Made by a program: the position numbers and the translations under genes. A stretch of DNA of 64,000 nucleotides from Gordonia spumicola (GTDB taxonomy: Bacteria > Actinomycetota > Actinomycetes > Mycobacteriales > Mycobacteriaceae). Shown piece by piece: positions 35,506 through 44,107 of the stretch. The notes under the pieces were generated by a model. That model had not been told where the DNA came from and did not search any database. It was given only the letters and a program-made list of their open reading frames with translations. Position 1 is the stretch's first letter. Each line of letters opens with the position of its first letter. Location of the stretch: NCBI RefSeq assembly GCF_009932475.1, contig NZ_BJOV01000005.1:1178001-1242000 (forward strand). Direction: 5' to 3'.

Positions 35506-36993
35506 ATGGTTGAGGTTTCGAGGCGATCGGTGCTCATCGGAGGGTTGGCGGCGCTGGGGGTCGGCGTACTCGGCGCGTGCAGCCCGGACCGCCCTCAACG
35601 CCCTGAGTCGTCGCCGTTGCCGGGACCGCCGTTGCAGGCGTCGCCGAAGCCGGGGCAGAAGGTGGTGGAGGCGTCTTTGACGGCCCGACCGGTGGCTGTC
35701 GATCTCGGTGCGGGCATTATCGCGAACACCTGGGCCTACGGCGACGAGGTTCCCGGGCGAGTGGTTCGCGCCACGGCGGGCGACTTCCTGCGAGTCAACG
35801 TCGACAATCAACTTCCTGCGCCGACGACCGTTCACTGGCACGGCATCCGACTTCGCAACGAAGCCGACGGAGTCCCAGACGTCACGCAGCAGGCGATCGC
35901 ACCCGGAAACCGGTTCGTGTACGCCTTCACGGCCCCCGATGCTGGGACGCACTTCTTCCACCCCCACGTCGGGGCACAGCTCGATCGGGGTCTGTACGCG
36001 CCGATCATCATCGATGATCCGGCCGATGCGGGCGACTACGACGCGGAATGGATCGTCGTCCTCGACGACTGGACGGACGGGGTCGGGAAGAGCCCCGATC
36101 AGATTCTGGCCGACTTTCAGGCCGAGTCCGGACCGTTGAAGTCGGGCATGGGCGGGATGGATCACTCGTCGATGCCGGGAATGAACCACGGCAACTCGTC
36201 GCTGGGTGACGCCGGAGACGTCGCCTACCCGCACTATCTCATCAACGGCAGGGTTCCGGAGGCGCCGACCGAGTTCCGCTGCCGACCGGGTCAACGAGTC
36301 CGGGTGCGACTGATCAACGCGGCATCGGACACGGTCTTCAAGGTCGCACTCGCCGACCACACGATGACGGTGACGCACAGTGACGGCCATCGGGTCAACG
36401 ACAAGCAGACCGGAGCCCTGTACGTCGCGATGGGCGAGCGCTACGACGTGACCATCACCGCCGGAGATGGTGTGTTCCCGCTTGTCGCGGCAGCCGAAGG
36501 CAAGAGTGGCCAAGCCTTGGCGTTCCTGCGGACAGCTTCGGGACAGGCCCCGCCGAGCACCATCCGCCCGCGCGAACTCGAGGGCCCAGTACTTCTTGGC
36601 GCCGATGACCTGGCCGCGGCGGAATCGGCACGATTGCCCGACCGCGATCCCGACACCACACTCAAAGTCACTTTGAACGGGCAGATGTCGCCGTATGCCT
36701 GGGGGATCAACGGCAAGAAGTACGGCGAGGACACACCGCTGACTGTCCGGCCCGGCCAGCGGCTGCGAATGCAGATCACGAACTCGACGATGATGGTCCA
36801 TCCGATGCACATCCACGGCCACACCTGGTCGCTGCCCGACCGCTCGGGTTTGCGCAAGGATACGGTGCTGATCCGTCCGATGGGCCGCGTCAACGTCGAC
36901 CTCGACGCCGACAACCCCGGCGCCTGGGCTCTGCACTGCCACAACATCTATCACATGGAGACCGGCATGATGACCACGCTCCGATACGCGTAG
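35506..36993 (+). CDS. mmcO: Multicopper oxidase MmcO-like lipoprotein
   Basis: 495-residue exported multicopper oxidase. The signal has a twin-arginine motif (SRRSVLIGG) followed by a lipobox (VLGAC), so it is folded before export and lipid-anchored. Copper ligands are in TVHWHGIRLR, THFFHPHVG, HPMHIHGHTW and HCHNIYHMETGM, completing the T1 and T2/T3 sites. A Met/His-rich loop (MGGMDHSSMPGMNHG) may bind extra copper. It would oxidise Cu(I) outside the membrane, as MmcO does in M. tuberculosis. The ATG at 35506 is chosen because it places the signal at the N-terminus; the frame is open upstream. Confidence 0.9.
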   Translation: MVEVSRRSVLIGGLAALGVGVLGACSPDRPQRPESSPLPGPPLQASPKPGQKVVEASLTARPVAVDLGAGIIANTWAYGDEVPGRVVRATAGDFLRVNVDNQLPAPTTVHWHGIRLRNEADGVPDVTQQAIAPGNRFVYAFTAPDAGTHFFHPHVGAQLDRGLYAPIIIDDPADAGDYDAEWIVVLDDWTDGVGKSPDQILADFQAESGPLKSGMGGMDHSSMPGMNHGNSSLGDAGDVAYPHYLINGRVPEAPTEFRCRPGQRVRVRLINAASDTVFKVALADHTMTVTHSDGHRVNDKQTGALYVAMGERYDVTITAGDGVFPLVAAAEGKSGQALAFLRTASGQAPPSTIRPRELEGPVLLGADDLAAAESARLPDRDPDTTLKVTLNGQMSPYAWGINGKKYGEDTPLTVRPGQRLRMQITNSTMMVHPMHIHGHTWSLPDRSGLRKDTVLIRPMGRVNVDLDADNPGAWALHCHNIYHMETGMMTTLRYA

Positions 36994-37050
36994 ACCCACC
37001 AGCCCTGCGGCGCCTAGACCGGTACACCGCGGGCCGACTGCGACACCTCG

Positions 37051-37089
37051 ACCACCCCATCTACTAAGCTGCTTAGTAGATGGGGTGGT
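37051..37089. promoter_or_regulatory. BlaI-type operator, site 1 (also mmcO terminator?)
   Basis: A 39-bp perfect palindrome with 19-bp arms (left arm ACCACCCCATCTACTAAGC) around a single central T. The core 37061-37079 is CTACTAAG-N3-CTTAGTAG, the best match of five such boxes in the window. It lies 47 bp before the L,D-transpeptidase ATG and 58 bp after the mmcO stop. As RNA it could also form a terminator hairpin for mmcO. Confidence 0.8.
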
Positions 37090-37135
37090 TTCGCCCCTCG
37101 CGGTCGCGTTCTGTGCACACGAGAGGTCGTATCTC

Positions 37136-38350
37136 ATGGTCAAAATCCCTAGAGGCGGTCCCGTCGCCCTCCTTCTTGCTGCCGTCCTGATCATCGCAGG
37201 GTGTTCGCAGCCATCCCAGGATCCGGTGGCCGATCCATCGATTGCGTCGGCCGCGCCGTCGATCGAGCTCACCCCCGACGACGGCGCGAGCGGAGTCGAT
37301 CCCCTCGCCCCGGTCACGGCCACCGTTCGGGGCGGCACCCTCGAGGAGGTGACGCTCGTCAACGAGGAGGGGCGGCCCGTAGTCGGCATTATGACACCGG
37401 ACCGCACCTCCTGGAAGGTCGGTGAACCGCTCGGCTACGGCCGGAACTACACCGTGACCGCCACGGCTCGCGGCGGCGGACAGGGCGCCTCGCGCACCGG
37501 GTCGTTCACCACGCTCACCCCCGACAATCAGGCCGGCGTCACCCTGCAGACGACCGGCGGCACGCCGCTGTCGACCGGAGGGACCTACGGCGTCGGAATT
37601 GTCATCGTTGCTCACTTCGACGAGCCGATCGGCGACCGCGCCGCAGCCGAGCGGCGACTGTCGGTCCGCACCACGCCCGGAGTCGAGGGCTCCTGGTACT
37701 GGCTCGACGACCAGAACGCCCACTGGCGGCCGCGCGAGTACTACCGTCCTGGCACCGAGGTCACCGTCGAGGCGCGGATCTACGGCGTCGACCTCGGCGG
37801 CGGCCTCTACGGTCAAGAAGATGTCGAGGCGACTTTCACGATCGGTGACTCGCACGTAGCGATCGCCGACGATCGCACCAAGCAGGTCAAGGTGTACGAG
37901 AACGGCAACCTCGTCCGCACGATGCCGACCTCGATGGGGATGGGTGGCACTGAGGTCGTCGGGGGCACCGAGATCAGCTTCTGGACTCAGCGTGGCATCT
38001 ATACGGTGCTGGATAAGGCGAATCCGGTCGTCATGGACTCGTCGACCTACGGTCTGCCGATCAACTCCAGGCTTGGCTACAAGCAAACCATCGCCTACGC
38101 CACGAGGATCAGCACCGACGGTGTCTACCTGCATCAACTGGACGAGACCGTCTGGGCGCAGGGAAACACGAATCTCTCGCACGGCTGCCTCAACCTCAAT
38201 GGCGCCAACGCCCGCTGGTTCTACCATTTCTCGATCCCGGGCGACGTCGTCGAGGTCCGCAACACCGGCGGGGCGCCGCTGGAGGTTTGGCAGAACGGCG
38301 ACTGGGGCGTGCCCTGGGAACAATGGCGAGCAGGCAGTGCGCTGGCCTGA
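37136..38350 (+). CDS. L,D-transpeptidase lipoprotein
   Basis: 404-residue lipoprotein (lipobox LIIAGCS) with one or two Ig-like domains (residues 55-250) and a C-terminal YkuD domain. The catalytic motif is HQLDETVWAQGN then NLSHGCLNLNG, with the His and the nucleophilic Cys in SHGC. This is the layout of mycobacterial LdtMt2-type enzymes, which make 3-3 cross-links in peptidoglycan outside the membrane and resist most penicillins. GAGAGG lies 9 bases before the ATG. The operator at 37051-37089 suggests BlaI control. Confidence 0.88.
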   Translation: MVKIPRGGPVALLLAAVLIIAGCSQPSQDPVADPSIASAAPSIELTPDDGASGVDPLAPVTATVRGGTLEEVTLVNEEGRPVVGIMTPDRTSWKVGEPLGYGRNYTVTATARGGGQGASRTGSFTTLTPDNQAGVTLQTTGGTPLSTGGTYGVGIVIVAHFDEPIGDRAAAERRLSVRTTPGVEGSWYWLDDQNAHWRPREYYRPGTEVTVEARIYGVDLGGGLYGQEDVEATFTIGDSHVAIADDRTKQVKVYENGNLVRTMPTSMGMGGTEVVGGTEISFWTQRGIYTVLDKANPVVMDSSTYGLPINSRLGYKQTIAYATRISTDGVYLHQLDETVWAQGNTNLSHGCLNLNGANARWFYHFSIPGDVVEVRNTGGAPLEVWQNGDWGVPWEQWRAGSALA

Positions 38351-38391
38351 TCAGAACTCCTGCGAGACGATCACGAATAGATCTCACTCCG

Positions 38392-38426
38392 GCAACGATC
38401 TACTAAGGCGATTAGTAGATCGTTGC
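38392..38426. promoter_or_regulatory. BlaI-type operator, site 2
   Basis: Perfect 15-bp arms, GCAACGATCTACTAA (38392-38406) and its complement (38412-38426), with a 5-base centre. The 19-bp core at 38400-38418 differs from the site 1 consensus in one position. It lies after the transpeptidase stop and 165 bp before the M23 peptidase gene. Confidence 0.75.
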
Positions 38427-38590
38427 GGTGACATTGACGGCGTTGCGGCCCGCGCTGACGTCGGCCCGTCGACCGCGCTGACCTTCATGTTCTGTGATTG
38501 AAGGCGGGTCACACATGCATTCTCCGTCTGGTCGAATGTCCAGTTTGTTACTGGTGGTGCCAGTGGTGTGCAAGTGTCATAGTGACGTCC

Positions 38591-39577
38591 ATGACTAGAG
38601 ATCCCCTCGTCGGACTCACCTCCTCGCGATCATCGGCAACGCTCACGCCTCGGGTGCGGCACTGGGTGGGCACGGCCCCTGTCGCTCTTGGCCTGGCCGC
38701 GGCTGTTGCGGCGGGGACGCTGAGTCCAGCGCCCGCCGTGGCTGAGACCGCCAACGGTGTTGACGGTCACGTTGTGGTCGAGCTGGCGGCCATCGTCAAA
38801 GACAGCGTGCGGGCCGTGGCCGGACCTGACGGACTGGTGAAGCTGCTGGCCCCGATGGCCACCGTGACTTCATGTCTGACCGTCTCTGCCGAGACCGACC
38901 CCGCCGCAGGCGATCGGGTCGGAGCTCTGGGGTGCTTCGCGGCCGCCGGGACTGCCTTCGGTGGGCAGGCGCCATTGATCCTCGACGCGGTCCCTGTCAG
39001 GCGCCTACTGGCGACACTCGCTGCCGCCGTCGCGCCGCACGACCCGTCGATTTCGCACGGGGGATCCTCCGATCGGCCGGCCCCGGACGACGCCCGCCCC
39101 GCTCCCGGGCAGACTGCGGCCACCCCCACCCCCGGCGGGGTCTTGACCTCCACGTTCGGTGACGGTCGCGGTCATCAGGGCATCGACATCGGCAACCGCC
39201 TGGGAGCGCCCATCCTGGCGGTCGAGGACGGCGAGGTCATCAACTCAGGGCCCGCGGAGGGGTTCGGCCTGTGGATCCGCATCCGCCACGCGGACGGTAC
39301 TGTCACGACCTATGGTCACAACGATCAGAACTCGGTCAACGTCGGCGACCGTGTGCGAATGAGTCAGCAGGTCGGCACTGTCGGCAGCCGCGGGGTCTCA
39401 AGCGGGCCGCACGTGCACTTCGAGGTCGCCGACCCCGCCGGGACGGCGATCGATCCGCTGCCGTGGCTGCAGGCCCGCGGCGTCACCATCGCCACCGAGG
39501 CATCGCCGCCGCCGACTGTGACGCCTCCGGACGTGTCGGTGCTGGCTCGGGGGCAGGTGCGCGACCGCCGACCCTGA
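38591..39577 (+). CDS. M23 family metallopeptidase
   Basis: 328-residue exported peptidoglycan hydrolase. A hydrophobic N-terminal signal (VALGLAAAVAAGTLSPAPAVAE) is followed by a low-complexity linker and the LytM/M23 domain: HQGIDIGNRLGAPILAVEDGEVI (first zinc His and Asp) and GPHVHFEV (HxH zinc ligands). It cleaves peptide cross-bridges or interacts as an amidase activator. It belongs to the same putative BlaI regulon as the L,D-transpeptidase, so one enzyme opens and one closes the wall. The start may also be a GTG at 38582. Confidence 0.85.
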   Translation: MTRDPLVGLTSSRSSATLTPRVRHWVGTAPVALGLAAAVAAGTLSPAPAVAETANGVDGHVVVELAAIVKDSVRAVAGPDGLVKLLAPMATVTSCLTVSAETDPAAGDRVGALGCFAAAGTAFGGQAPLILDAVPVRRLLATLAAAVAPHDPSISHGGSSDRPAPDDARPAPGQTAATPTPGGVLTSTFGDGRGHQGIDIGNRLGAPILAVEDGEVINSGPAEGFGLWIRIRHADGTVTTYGHNDQNSVNVGDRVRMSQQVGTVGSRGVSSGPHVHFEVADPAGTAIDPLPWLQARGVTIATEASPPPTVTPPDVSVLARGQVRDRRP

Positions 39578-39578
39578 C

Positions 39579-39597
39579 CTACTATGTCTCTTAGTAG
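39579..39597. promoter_or_regulatory. BlaI-type operator, site 3
   Basis: CTACTATG-N3-CTTAGTAG, one mismatch to site 1. It lies 17 bp before the GTG of the first gene in the unit that contains blaI, so it would make blaI autoregulated. Confidence 0.75.
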
Positions 39598-39614
39598 ATG
39601 GAGAGGGGTTGGCA

Positions 39615-39905
39615 GTGACGCGAACAAGGGTCAGTCATCAACTCGCCGTGGCGGTCGGCGTTCTCGCAGCAGTCCTCAGCGGTGCAATGATCATGGTTTA
39701 TGCCGAGACCGTTGACGTGCGAGGGCGCCCACATGCGCACCGCCTCGACTGGCCGCCGACCTGGCATTGGGTGTGGGCGGCAATAGGAGCGGCGATCGTG
39801 GCGCTCGTCGCGCGAGCGCTGCTGCGGCGACTGGTATTCACCGCGCACTTTCGCCGTGCTTCGACGACTGCCGACCCGGCGGACGGGACCGACTCGGCGG
39901 GCTGA
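39615..39905 (+). CDS. Small two-helix membrane protein
   Basis: 96 residues. Two membrane helices (LAVAVGVLAAVLSGAMIMVYA and WVWAAIGAAIVALVARALL) flank a short loop with several His and Trp (RPHAHRLDWPPTWHW). I do not recognise a family. GAGAGGGG 6 bases upstream supports the GTG. It is the first gene of the unit leading to blaI; the His-rich loop could bind metal, but this is a guess. Confidence 0.65.
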   Translation: MTRTRVSHQLAVAVGVLAAVLSGAMIMVYAETVDVRGRPHAHRLDWPPTWHWVWAAIGAAIVALVARALLRRLVFTAHFRRASTTADPADGTDSAG

Positions 39906-39940
39906 GACACAGATGCTGACCAAGACAAGAAGGAGTGGCC

Positions 39941-40369
39941 ATGCTGCGTGAGTGGTCCCTGGTGCGCTGGGTGGTGGCAGCAGTCACCGCCACCGCGATC
40001 GGATTGGCCGTCGGTATTCCGTCCGGGCTGATTGACACGCCGTGGTATTCACGCATGACGCCGACCCTGTGGTGGAACTACCCGATCTGGCTGGCGACCG
40101 CAGTGTTGGGCGGCCTGATCGCGGCCACCTACATTCAAGCCCGGACGGCGCCGCGGATGGAGAAGAAGCTCTGGGCGACGGTCGGTTCGGCGTTGGCTGT
40201 CGGATGCCCAGTGTGCAACAAGGTGGTGGTCGCGGTCGTCGGTGTCAGTGGAGCCTTGACTGTCTGGGCGCCGTTGCAGCCGATCCTGGCTGTGGTGTCC
40301 GTGGCATTGTTGGGTTGGGCCCTTCAGCGACGGCTGCAGGGCGAACGGCGATGCGCGGTCGCGGGCTGA
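39941..40369 (+). CDS. Membrane protein with CPVCNK motif
   Basis: 142 residues with about four helices. A CPVC motif (GCPVCNKVVVAVVGVSGALT) sits at the start of the third helix; such a pair of cysteines in a membrane could carry redox or bind Cu(I). I do not recognise a named family. AAGAAGGAG before the ATG supports the start. It is second in the blaI unit, after the two-helix protein, and near CcdA/TlpA thiol-redox genes, which makes a thiol or copper role plausible. Confidence 0.65.
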   Translation: MLREWSLVRWVVAAVTATAIGLAVGIPSGLIDTPWYSRMTPTLWWNYPIWLATAVLGGLIAATYIQARTAPRMEKKLWATVGSALAVGCPVCNKVVVAVVGVSGALTVWAPLQPILAVVSVALLGWALQRRLQGERRCAVAG

Positions 40370-40418
40370 CCGCGCCGTTTGCCGCAGTCAGTGCGGTGGG
40401 GTGAGGGAAAGGTGTGCG

Positions 40419-40772
40419 ATGCACGGTCTGGGCGAGCTGGAGGCGCGCATCATGGAGGTCTTCTGGCGCGATGACGCGGACAAGCGCGTCCGCGATGTGC
40501 TCGAAGGGCTGGACGCGGAGCGCGAACCTGCGTACACGACGGTGATGACGGTGATGGACAACCTGTATCAGAAGGGCTGGCTGGGACGCGACCGGCGAGG
40601 CCGGGCGTATTGGTATCACTCGCTCAAGTCGCGTGAGCAGACCGTCAGCGATGCCTTGCGTGCGGTGCTGGCCGACGCCGGCGACCCGTCTGGGGCGCTG
40701 CTGCATTTCGTGCGGCACGCCTCCGACGAGGAAAGTGCAGCAATCGCTCAGGGCCTGCGGGAAAGGGACTGA
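40419..40772 (+). CDS. blaI: BlaI/MecI/CopY-family repressor
   Basis: 117-residue winged-helix repressor. The family pattern is clear: GLGELEARIMEVFW, VRDVLEGLDAEREPAYTTVMTVMDNLYQKGWLGRDRRGRAYWYHS, followed by a dimerising tail. BlaI proteins bind palindromes with a TAC/GTA half-site and are released when cleaved after BlaR signalling. Five boxes of one 19-bp palindrome lie within 5 kb and are its probable targets. GGGAAAGG stands before the ATG. The next gene, an M56 peptidase, starts 4 bases after its stop. Confidence 0.88.
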   Translation: MHGLGELEARIMEVFWRDDADKRVRDVLEGLDAEREPAYTTVMTVMDNLYQKGWLGRDRRGRAYWYHSLKSREQTVSDALRAVLADAGDPSGALLHFVRHASDEESAAIAQGLRERD

Positions 40773-40776
40773 CACG

Positions 40777-41622
40777 GTGGTCACGGCAGCATTGTTGGGC
40801 GTGAGTGCGCTGGCTGCGACTCTGGTCGGTGACCGGGTCCTCGACGTCCTGATCGCGCGTGATCGACTCACGGCCAGGACCCTGCTGCGGGTGTGGGCCG
40901 CGCTGACCGCTGGCGTGTTCGTCGCCGCTGCGAGCTCGGTGGCCATCGTCGCCGTTCCCGGCCATGCGAGCGTCGTGGGTGGGGCGCTGCAGACCTGCCT
41001 GAACGGTCTCGACAGTGCGGTCAGCCGCACCATCGAGTTGGTCGCCGGGCCAGGCGTGTTCGCACTCGTCCTGGCCGTGTCCGGGTGGCGGGCTGCGGCG
41101 TTCTGGCAGACCGCCCGTCGCCGTGACCTCGAGATCGGGGCGCACCACGCACTGTTGGCGCGATTGCTGAACCCGACGGGCGCCCGGTCCCCGCTGTGGC
41201 TGCCGACGAGCACACCCATGGCGTACAGCACGCCCGGACGGACCCGGGGCCTGATCGTGGCCAGCGAAGGGCTGAGGCAGCGACTGGACCCGGAGGCGTT
41301 GTCGGCGGTGATGGCTCACGAACAGGCGCACGTCCATGGTCACCATCATCTGTTCGTCCGCGTCGCCGACTGTCTCTCCCACGCGGTGCCCTGGCTACCA
41401 CTGACTCGGCAGGCGAGTCCCATCGTGCGCGCCCTGGTCGAGTTCGACGCCGACGCACACGCCGCGCATGAGCACGGCGATGATGCCGTCGTCCGCGCGA
41501 TCACGCACGTTCACCCGACCGCGCCGGCGGGCGCTCTAGGGATCGCTCGTGACTGCGTCGAACTGCGGTTGCATCGACTAGGCCGTTCCGCGGGCGTGTC
41601 AGATGGTCTGTGTAAGCGGTGA
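40777..41622 (+). CDS. M56 (BlaR-type) peptidase, C-terminus cut by IS256
   Basis: Membrane zinc peptidase of the M56/BlaR1 type. Three N-terminal helices (about residues 5-20, 32-55, 90-108) precede the HEXXH motif (MAHEQAHVHGHHHLF), with EFDADAHAAHEH as the downstream zinc/Glu region. It would cleave BlaI. The IS256 copy 2 enters after RLGRSA; the remaining frame adds a few IS-coded residues and stops at 41622. Joining the flanks restores a last helix (FPVLLFLAGLATVVLAA) that is now lost. There is no sensor penicillin-binding domain, so the signal is not a classic beta-lactam sensor. Confidence 0.8.
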   Translation: MVTAALLGVSALAATLVGDRVLDVLIARDRLTARTLLRVWAALTAGVFVAAASSVAIVAVPGHASVVGGALQTCLNGLDSAVSRTIELVAGPGVFALVLAVSGWRAAAFWQTARRRDLEIGAHHALLARLLNPTGARSPLWLPTSTPMAYSTPGRTRGLIVASEGLRQRLDPEALSAVMAHEQAHVHGHHHLFVRVADCLSHAVPWLPLTRQASPIVRALVEFDADAHAAHEHGDDAVVRAITHVHPTAPAGALGIARDCVELRLHRLGRSAGVSDGLCKR

Positions 41623-43056
41623 GGTTCAACCCTGAAGGGAACCGCTGTAGTGACTATCAATGATGATGTGAGCGTGGATGATTCGCGTGCAGATCGACGA
41701 CAGAAGCAGACCGAGATGGCCAGTGAGTTGGTGGCATCGGGTGCGTTGGATGAGGTGTTCGCTCGTATCGATGCCGGCGAGCCGGTCGGCGGGCAGGACG
41801 GACTACTGAGCTCGCTCCTCAAAGCCACCCTCGAACGCGGCATGAACGCGGAGCTGACCGAGCATCTCGGGTACGAGGCCGGAGACCCCGAAGCAGCATC
41901 GTTTCCGAACTCGCGCAACGGATTCAGCGCGAAGACGGTCGCTTCCGAGGTCGGCGATGTGGATCTGGCCATCCCGCGCGATCGGGACGGGACGTTCACC
42001 CCGATGCTCGTGCGCAAGGGCCAACGCCGCCTCGATGGTCTGGACGCGATGATCGTCTCGCTATACGCGGGCGGGATGACGGTCCGCGATATCGCCCACC
42101 ACCTTGCGTCGACGATCGGCACCGAACTCTCGCACGAGACGATCTCGAAGGTGACCGAGGAAGTCGCCGACGAGGTCGCGACCTGGCAACACCGTGATCT
42201 CGACGCTCTGTATCCGGTGATGTACCTCGACGCGATCGTGGTCAAGATCCGCGATGGCGCACACGTGCGGAACAAGGCCGCCCACCTCGCCGTCGGCGTG
42301 GACATGGACGGGGTCAAACACGTTCTCGGGATTTGGATCCAACAGAGCGAAGGCGCGAAGTTCTGGGCGTCGGTGTGCGCGGAACTGCGTAACCGCGGCG
42401 TACAGGACGTGTTGATCGTGTGCTGCGACGGGCTGACCGGGTTCGCTGAAGCCGTCGAGGCCACGTGGCCGCACGCAACAGTCCAAACGTGCGTGGTGCA
42501 TCTGATCCGGGCCTCGATGCGGTTCGTCTCCTACAGCGACCGTAAAGCCGTGGTGCGCTTGCTCAAGCCGATTTATCAAGCGCCGACCGAGCACGCTGCC
42601 GCGGACGCGTTAGACGCGTTCGCGGACTCGGATATGGGCCGAAAGTACGTGTCGGCGGTTAAAACGTTCCGCGATGCGTGGGAACGGTTCATTCCGTTTC
42701 TGGCGTTTCCACCGGAGTTGCGGCGGGTCATCTACACCACGAACAGTATTGAGTCACTGAACTATCAACTGCGCAAGGTCACGAAGAACCGGGGGCATTT
42801 CCCGAACGACGCGGCCGCGATGAAGCTGTTATGGCTGGCCATCGGCAACATCGAGGACAAACGAGCTCGCGAGCGCATCAAGGAACAAGGACTTCCCTCG
42901 CACAAACGCAAAGCCGCGGGGCGGCTCGTGGAAGGCGCGGTCACCACGAACTGGAAACGAGCGCTCGAGCAACTCTCACTGACCTACCCCGAACGTATCG
43001 ACCATCACCTCTAAACCGAACACCTGACCGACTTACACAGAAATCTTGACAGGCTC
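41592..43056 (+). mobile_element. IS256-family element, copy 2 (1465 bp)
   Basis: Same length, ends and transposase as the copy at 14539-16003. It is flanked by its own 8-bp target duplication CGTTCCGC (41584-41591 and 43057-43064). The insertion splits the M56 peptidase gene. Confidence 0.93.
41650..43014 (+). CDS. IS256-family transposase (copy 2)
   Basis: 454-residue transposase identical in every residue to that of copy 1, with the same GTG start and the same catalytic DDE motifs (LDAIVVKIRDG, CCDGLTGF, NSIESLNYQL). Full identity means that at least one of the two copies moved recently. Confidence 0.93.
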   Translation: MTINDDVSVDDSRADRRQKQTEMASELVASGALDEVFARIDAGEPVGGQDGLLSSLLKATLERGMNAELTEHLGYEAGDPEAASFPNSRNGFSAKTVASEVGDVDLAIPRDRDGTFTPMLVRKGQRRLDGLDAMIVSLYAGGMTVRDIAHHLASTIGTELSHETISKVTEEVADEVATWQHRDLDALYPVMYLDAIVVKIRDGAHVRNKAAHLAVGVDMDGVKHVLGIWIQQSEGAKFWASVCAELRNRGVQDVLIVCCDGLTGFAEAVEATWPHATVQTCVVHLIRASMRFVSYSDRKAVVRLLKPIYQAPTEHAAADALDAFADSDMGRKYVSAVKTFRDAWERFIPFLAFPPELRRVIYTTNSIESLNYQLRKVTKNRGHFPNDAAAMKLLWLAIGNIEDKRARERIKEQGLPSHKRKAAGRLVEGAVTTNWKRALEQLSLTYPERIDHHL

Positions 43057-43188
43057 CGTTCCGCCGCTCCCGGCACGCGACCGTCGCGTAGTTCGTCTTA
43101 CGCTGCCCCGACAGCCGCCGCGATGTTCCCAGTTCTGCTATTCCTCGCCGGTCTGGCCACCGTGGTCCTGGCCGCCTGCCCTGCCTGA
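43057..43188 (+). pseudogene. 3' remnant of the M56 peptidase gene
   Basis: After the IS, the native frame goes on from the target duplication: a Ser/Pro-rich linker, then FPVLLFLAGLATVVLAACPA and a TGA at 43186-43188. This was the final membrane helix of the peptidase. It now lacks a start and is not translated with the body of the protein. Confidence 0.75.
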
Positions 43189-43297
43189 CCCTCCCAGGAA
43201 CCGACCGGTGCTCGCCGGCCCGTGGCATCGATCGCGATCGAGAGTCCGCACGCCGACGCGCACCGTCAGCCCGGGGCCAGGCTTGTTGGTCGCCCGG

Positions 43298-44107
43298 TCA
43301 CACGGGCAGGACGACGTCGTTGACCAGCGCCATTCGAACCCAGTCCACGAATACATTCCACAAGCCCGTCACCAACATCACGCCGACACCGACCAACAGG
43401 ACGCCCCCGACGATCTGAATGGTGCGGGCGTGGCGGCGGAGGAAGCCAAGGCTGCGGACAGCCCATGCCGATGAGAACGCCAGGACCACGAACGGGACGC
43501 CGAGGCCGAAGCAGTACGCGACGACCATCAGCGCGCCGCGGAACGGCGCGTCGCCGTTCGTGCTGATCGCTAGCCCGATGACGGCACCGAGGGTGGCACT
43601 GCTGCACGGTATCCACCCGATGGCGAATACGGCCCCCAGCAGTGGCGCGCCGACCATACCCGTGCGGCGGTGAGGCGTCATGCGACGTTCGCGCCGGAAG
43701 AACGGAACCACGCCGACGAACACCAAGCCCATCACGATGGTCACGACCCCGCCGATGCGTTGCATCACTGCCAGGCGGGCCTGATCGAGGAAGATCGAGG
43801 TCATACCGAACAGCGCCACCGTGGCCAGGACGTAGACGAGCGTGAAGCCGAGGACGAACAGCCCTGCCGCGGCAACCACCCGCCACCGGCCGGACTTGGG
43901 GCCCTCACCGACATGGACGGCGGGAGCTTCGGCGCCGACCAGCCCCGCCAGATACGACAGGTAGCCCGGTACCAGGGGCACCACGCACGGCGAGGCGAAC
44001 GAAATGATCCCGACCAGCGCCGCGACACCCAGGCCCAGCAGCAGCGGACCACTGGTGACCGTGGCCGCGAACGTCGTTCCCAGATCCGCCAAATACAACT
44101 GACTCAC
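43298..44107 (-). CDS. ccdA: CcdA-like thiol-redox membrane protein
   Basis: 269-residue membrane protein with six or more helices. The two cysteine motifs of CcdA/DsbD are present: SFASPCVVPLVPGYLSYLAG and GWIPCSSATLGAVIGLA. It passes reducing power from the cytoplasm to extracytoplasmic thioredoxin-like proteins. The GTG start (44107) overlaps the stop of the TlpA-like gene, which is the probable partner. Members help cytochrome c maturation or copper delivery; the copper context here favours the latter. Confidence 0.87.
   Translation of the reverse strand: MSQLYLADLGTTFAATVTSGPLLLGLGVAALVGIISFASPCVVPLVPGYLSYLAGLVGAEAPAVHVGEGPKSGRWRVVAAAGLFVLGFTLVYVLATVALFGMTSIFLDQARLAVMQRIGGVVTIVMGLVFVGVVPFFRRERRMTPHRRTGMVGAPLLGAVFAIGWIPCSSATLGAVIGLAISTNGDAPFRGALMVVAYCFGLGVPFVVLAFSSAWAVRSLGFLRRHARTIQIVGGVLLVGVGVMLVTGLWNVFVDWVRMALVNDVVLPV

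Noticed and set aside
14539..43056. Composite transposon bounded by the two IS256 copies
   Set aside because: Each copy has its own 8-bp target duplication, so they inserted independently.
43229..43240. CGATCGCGATCG palindrome near the CcdA gene end
   Set aside because: A CGATCG repeat is frequent by chance in this base composition and has no flanking symmetry.
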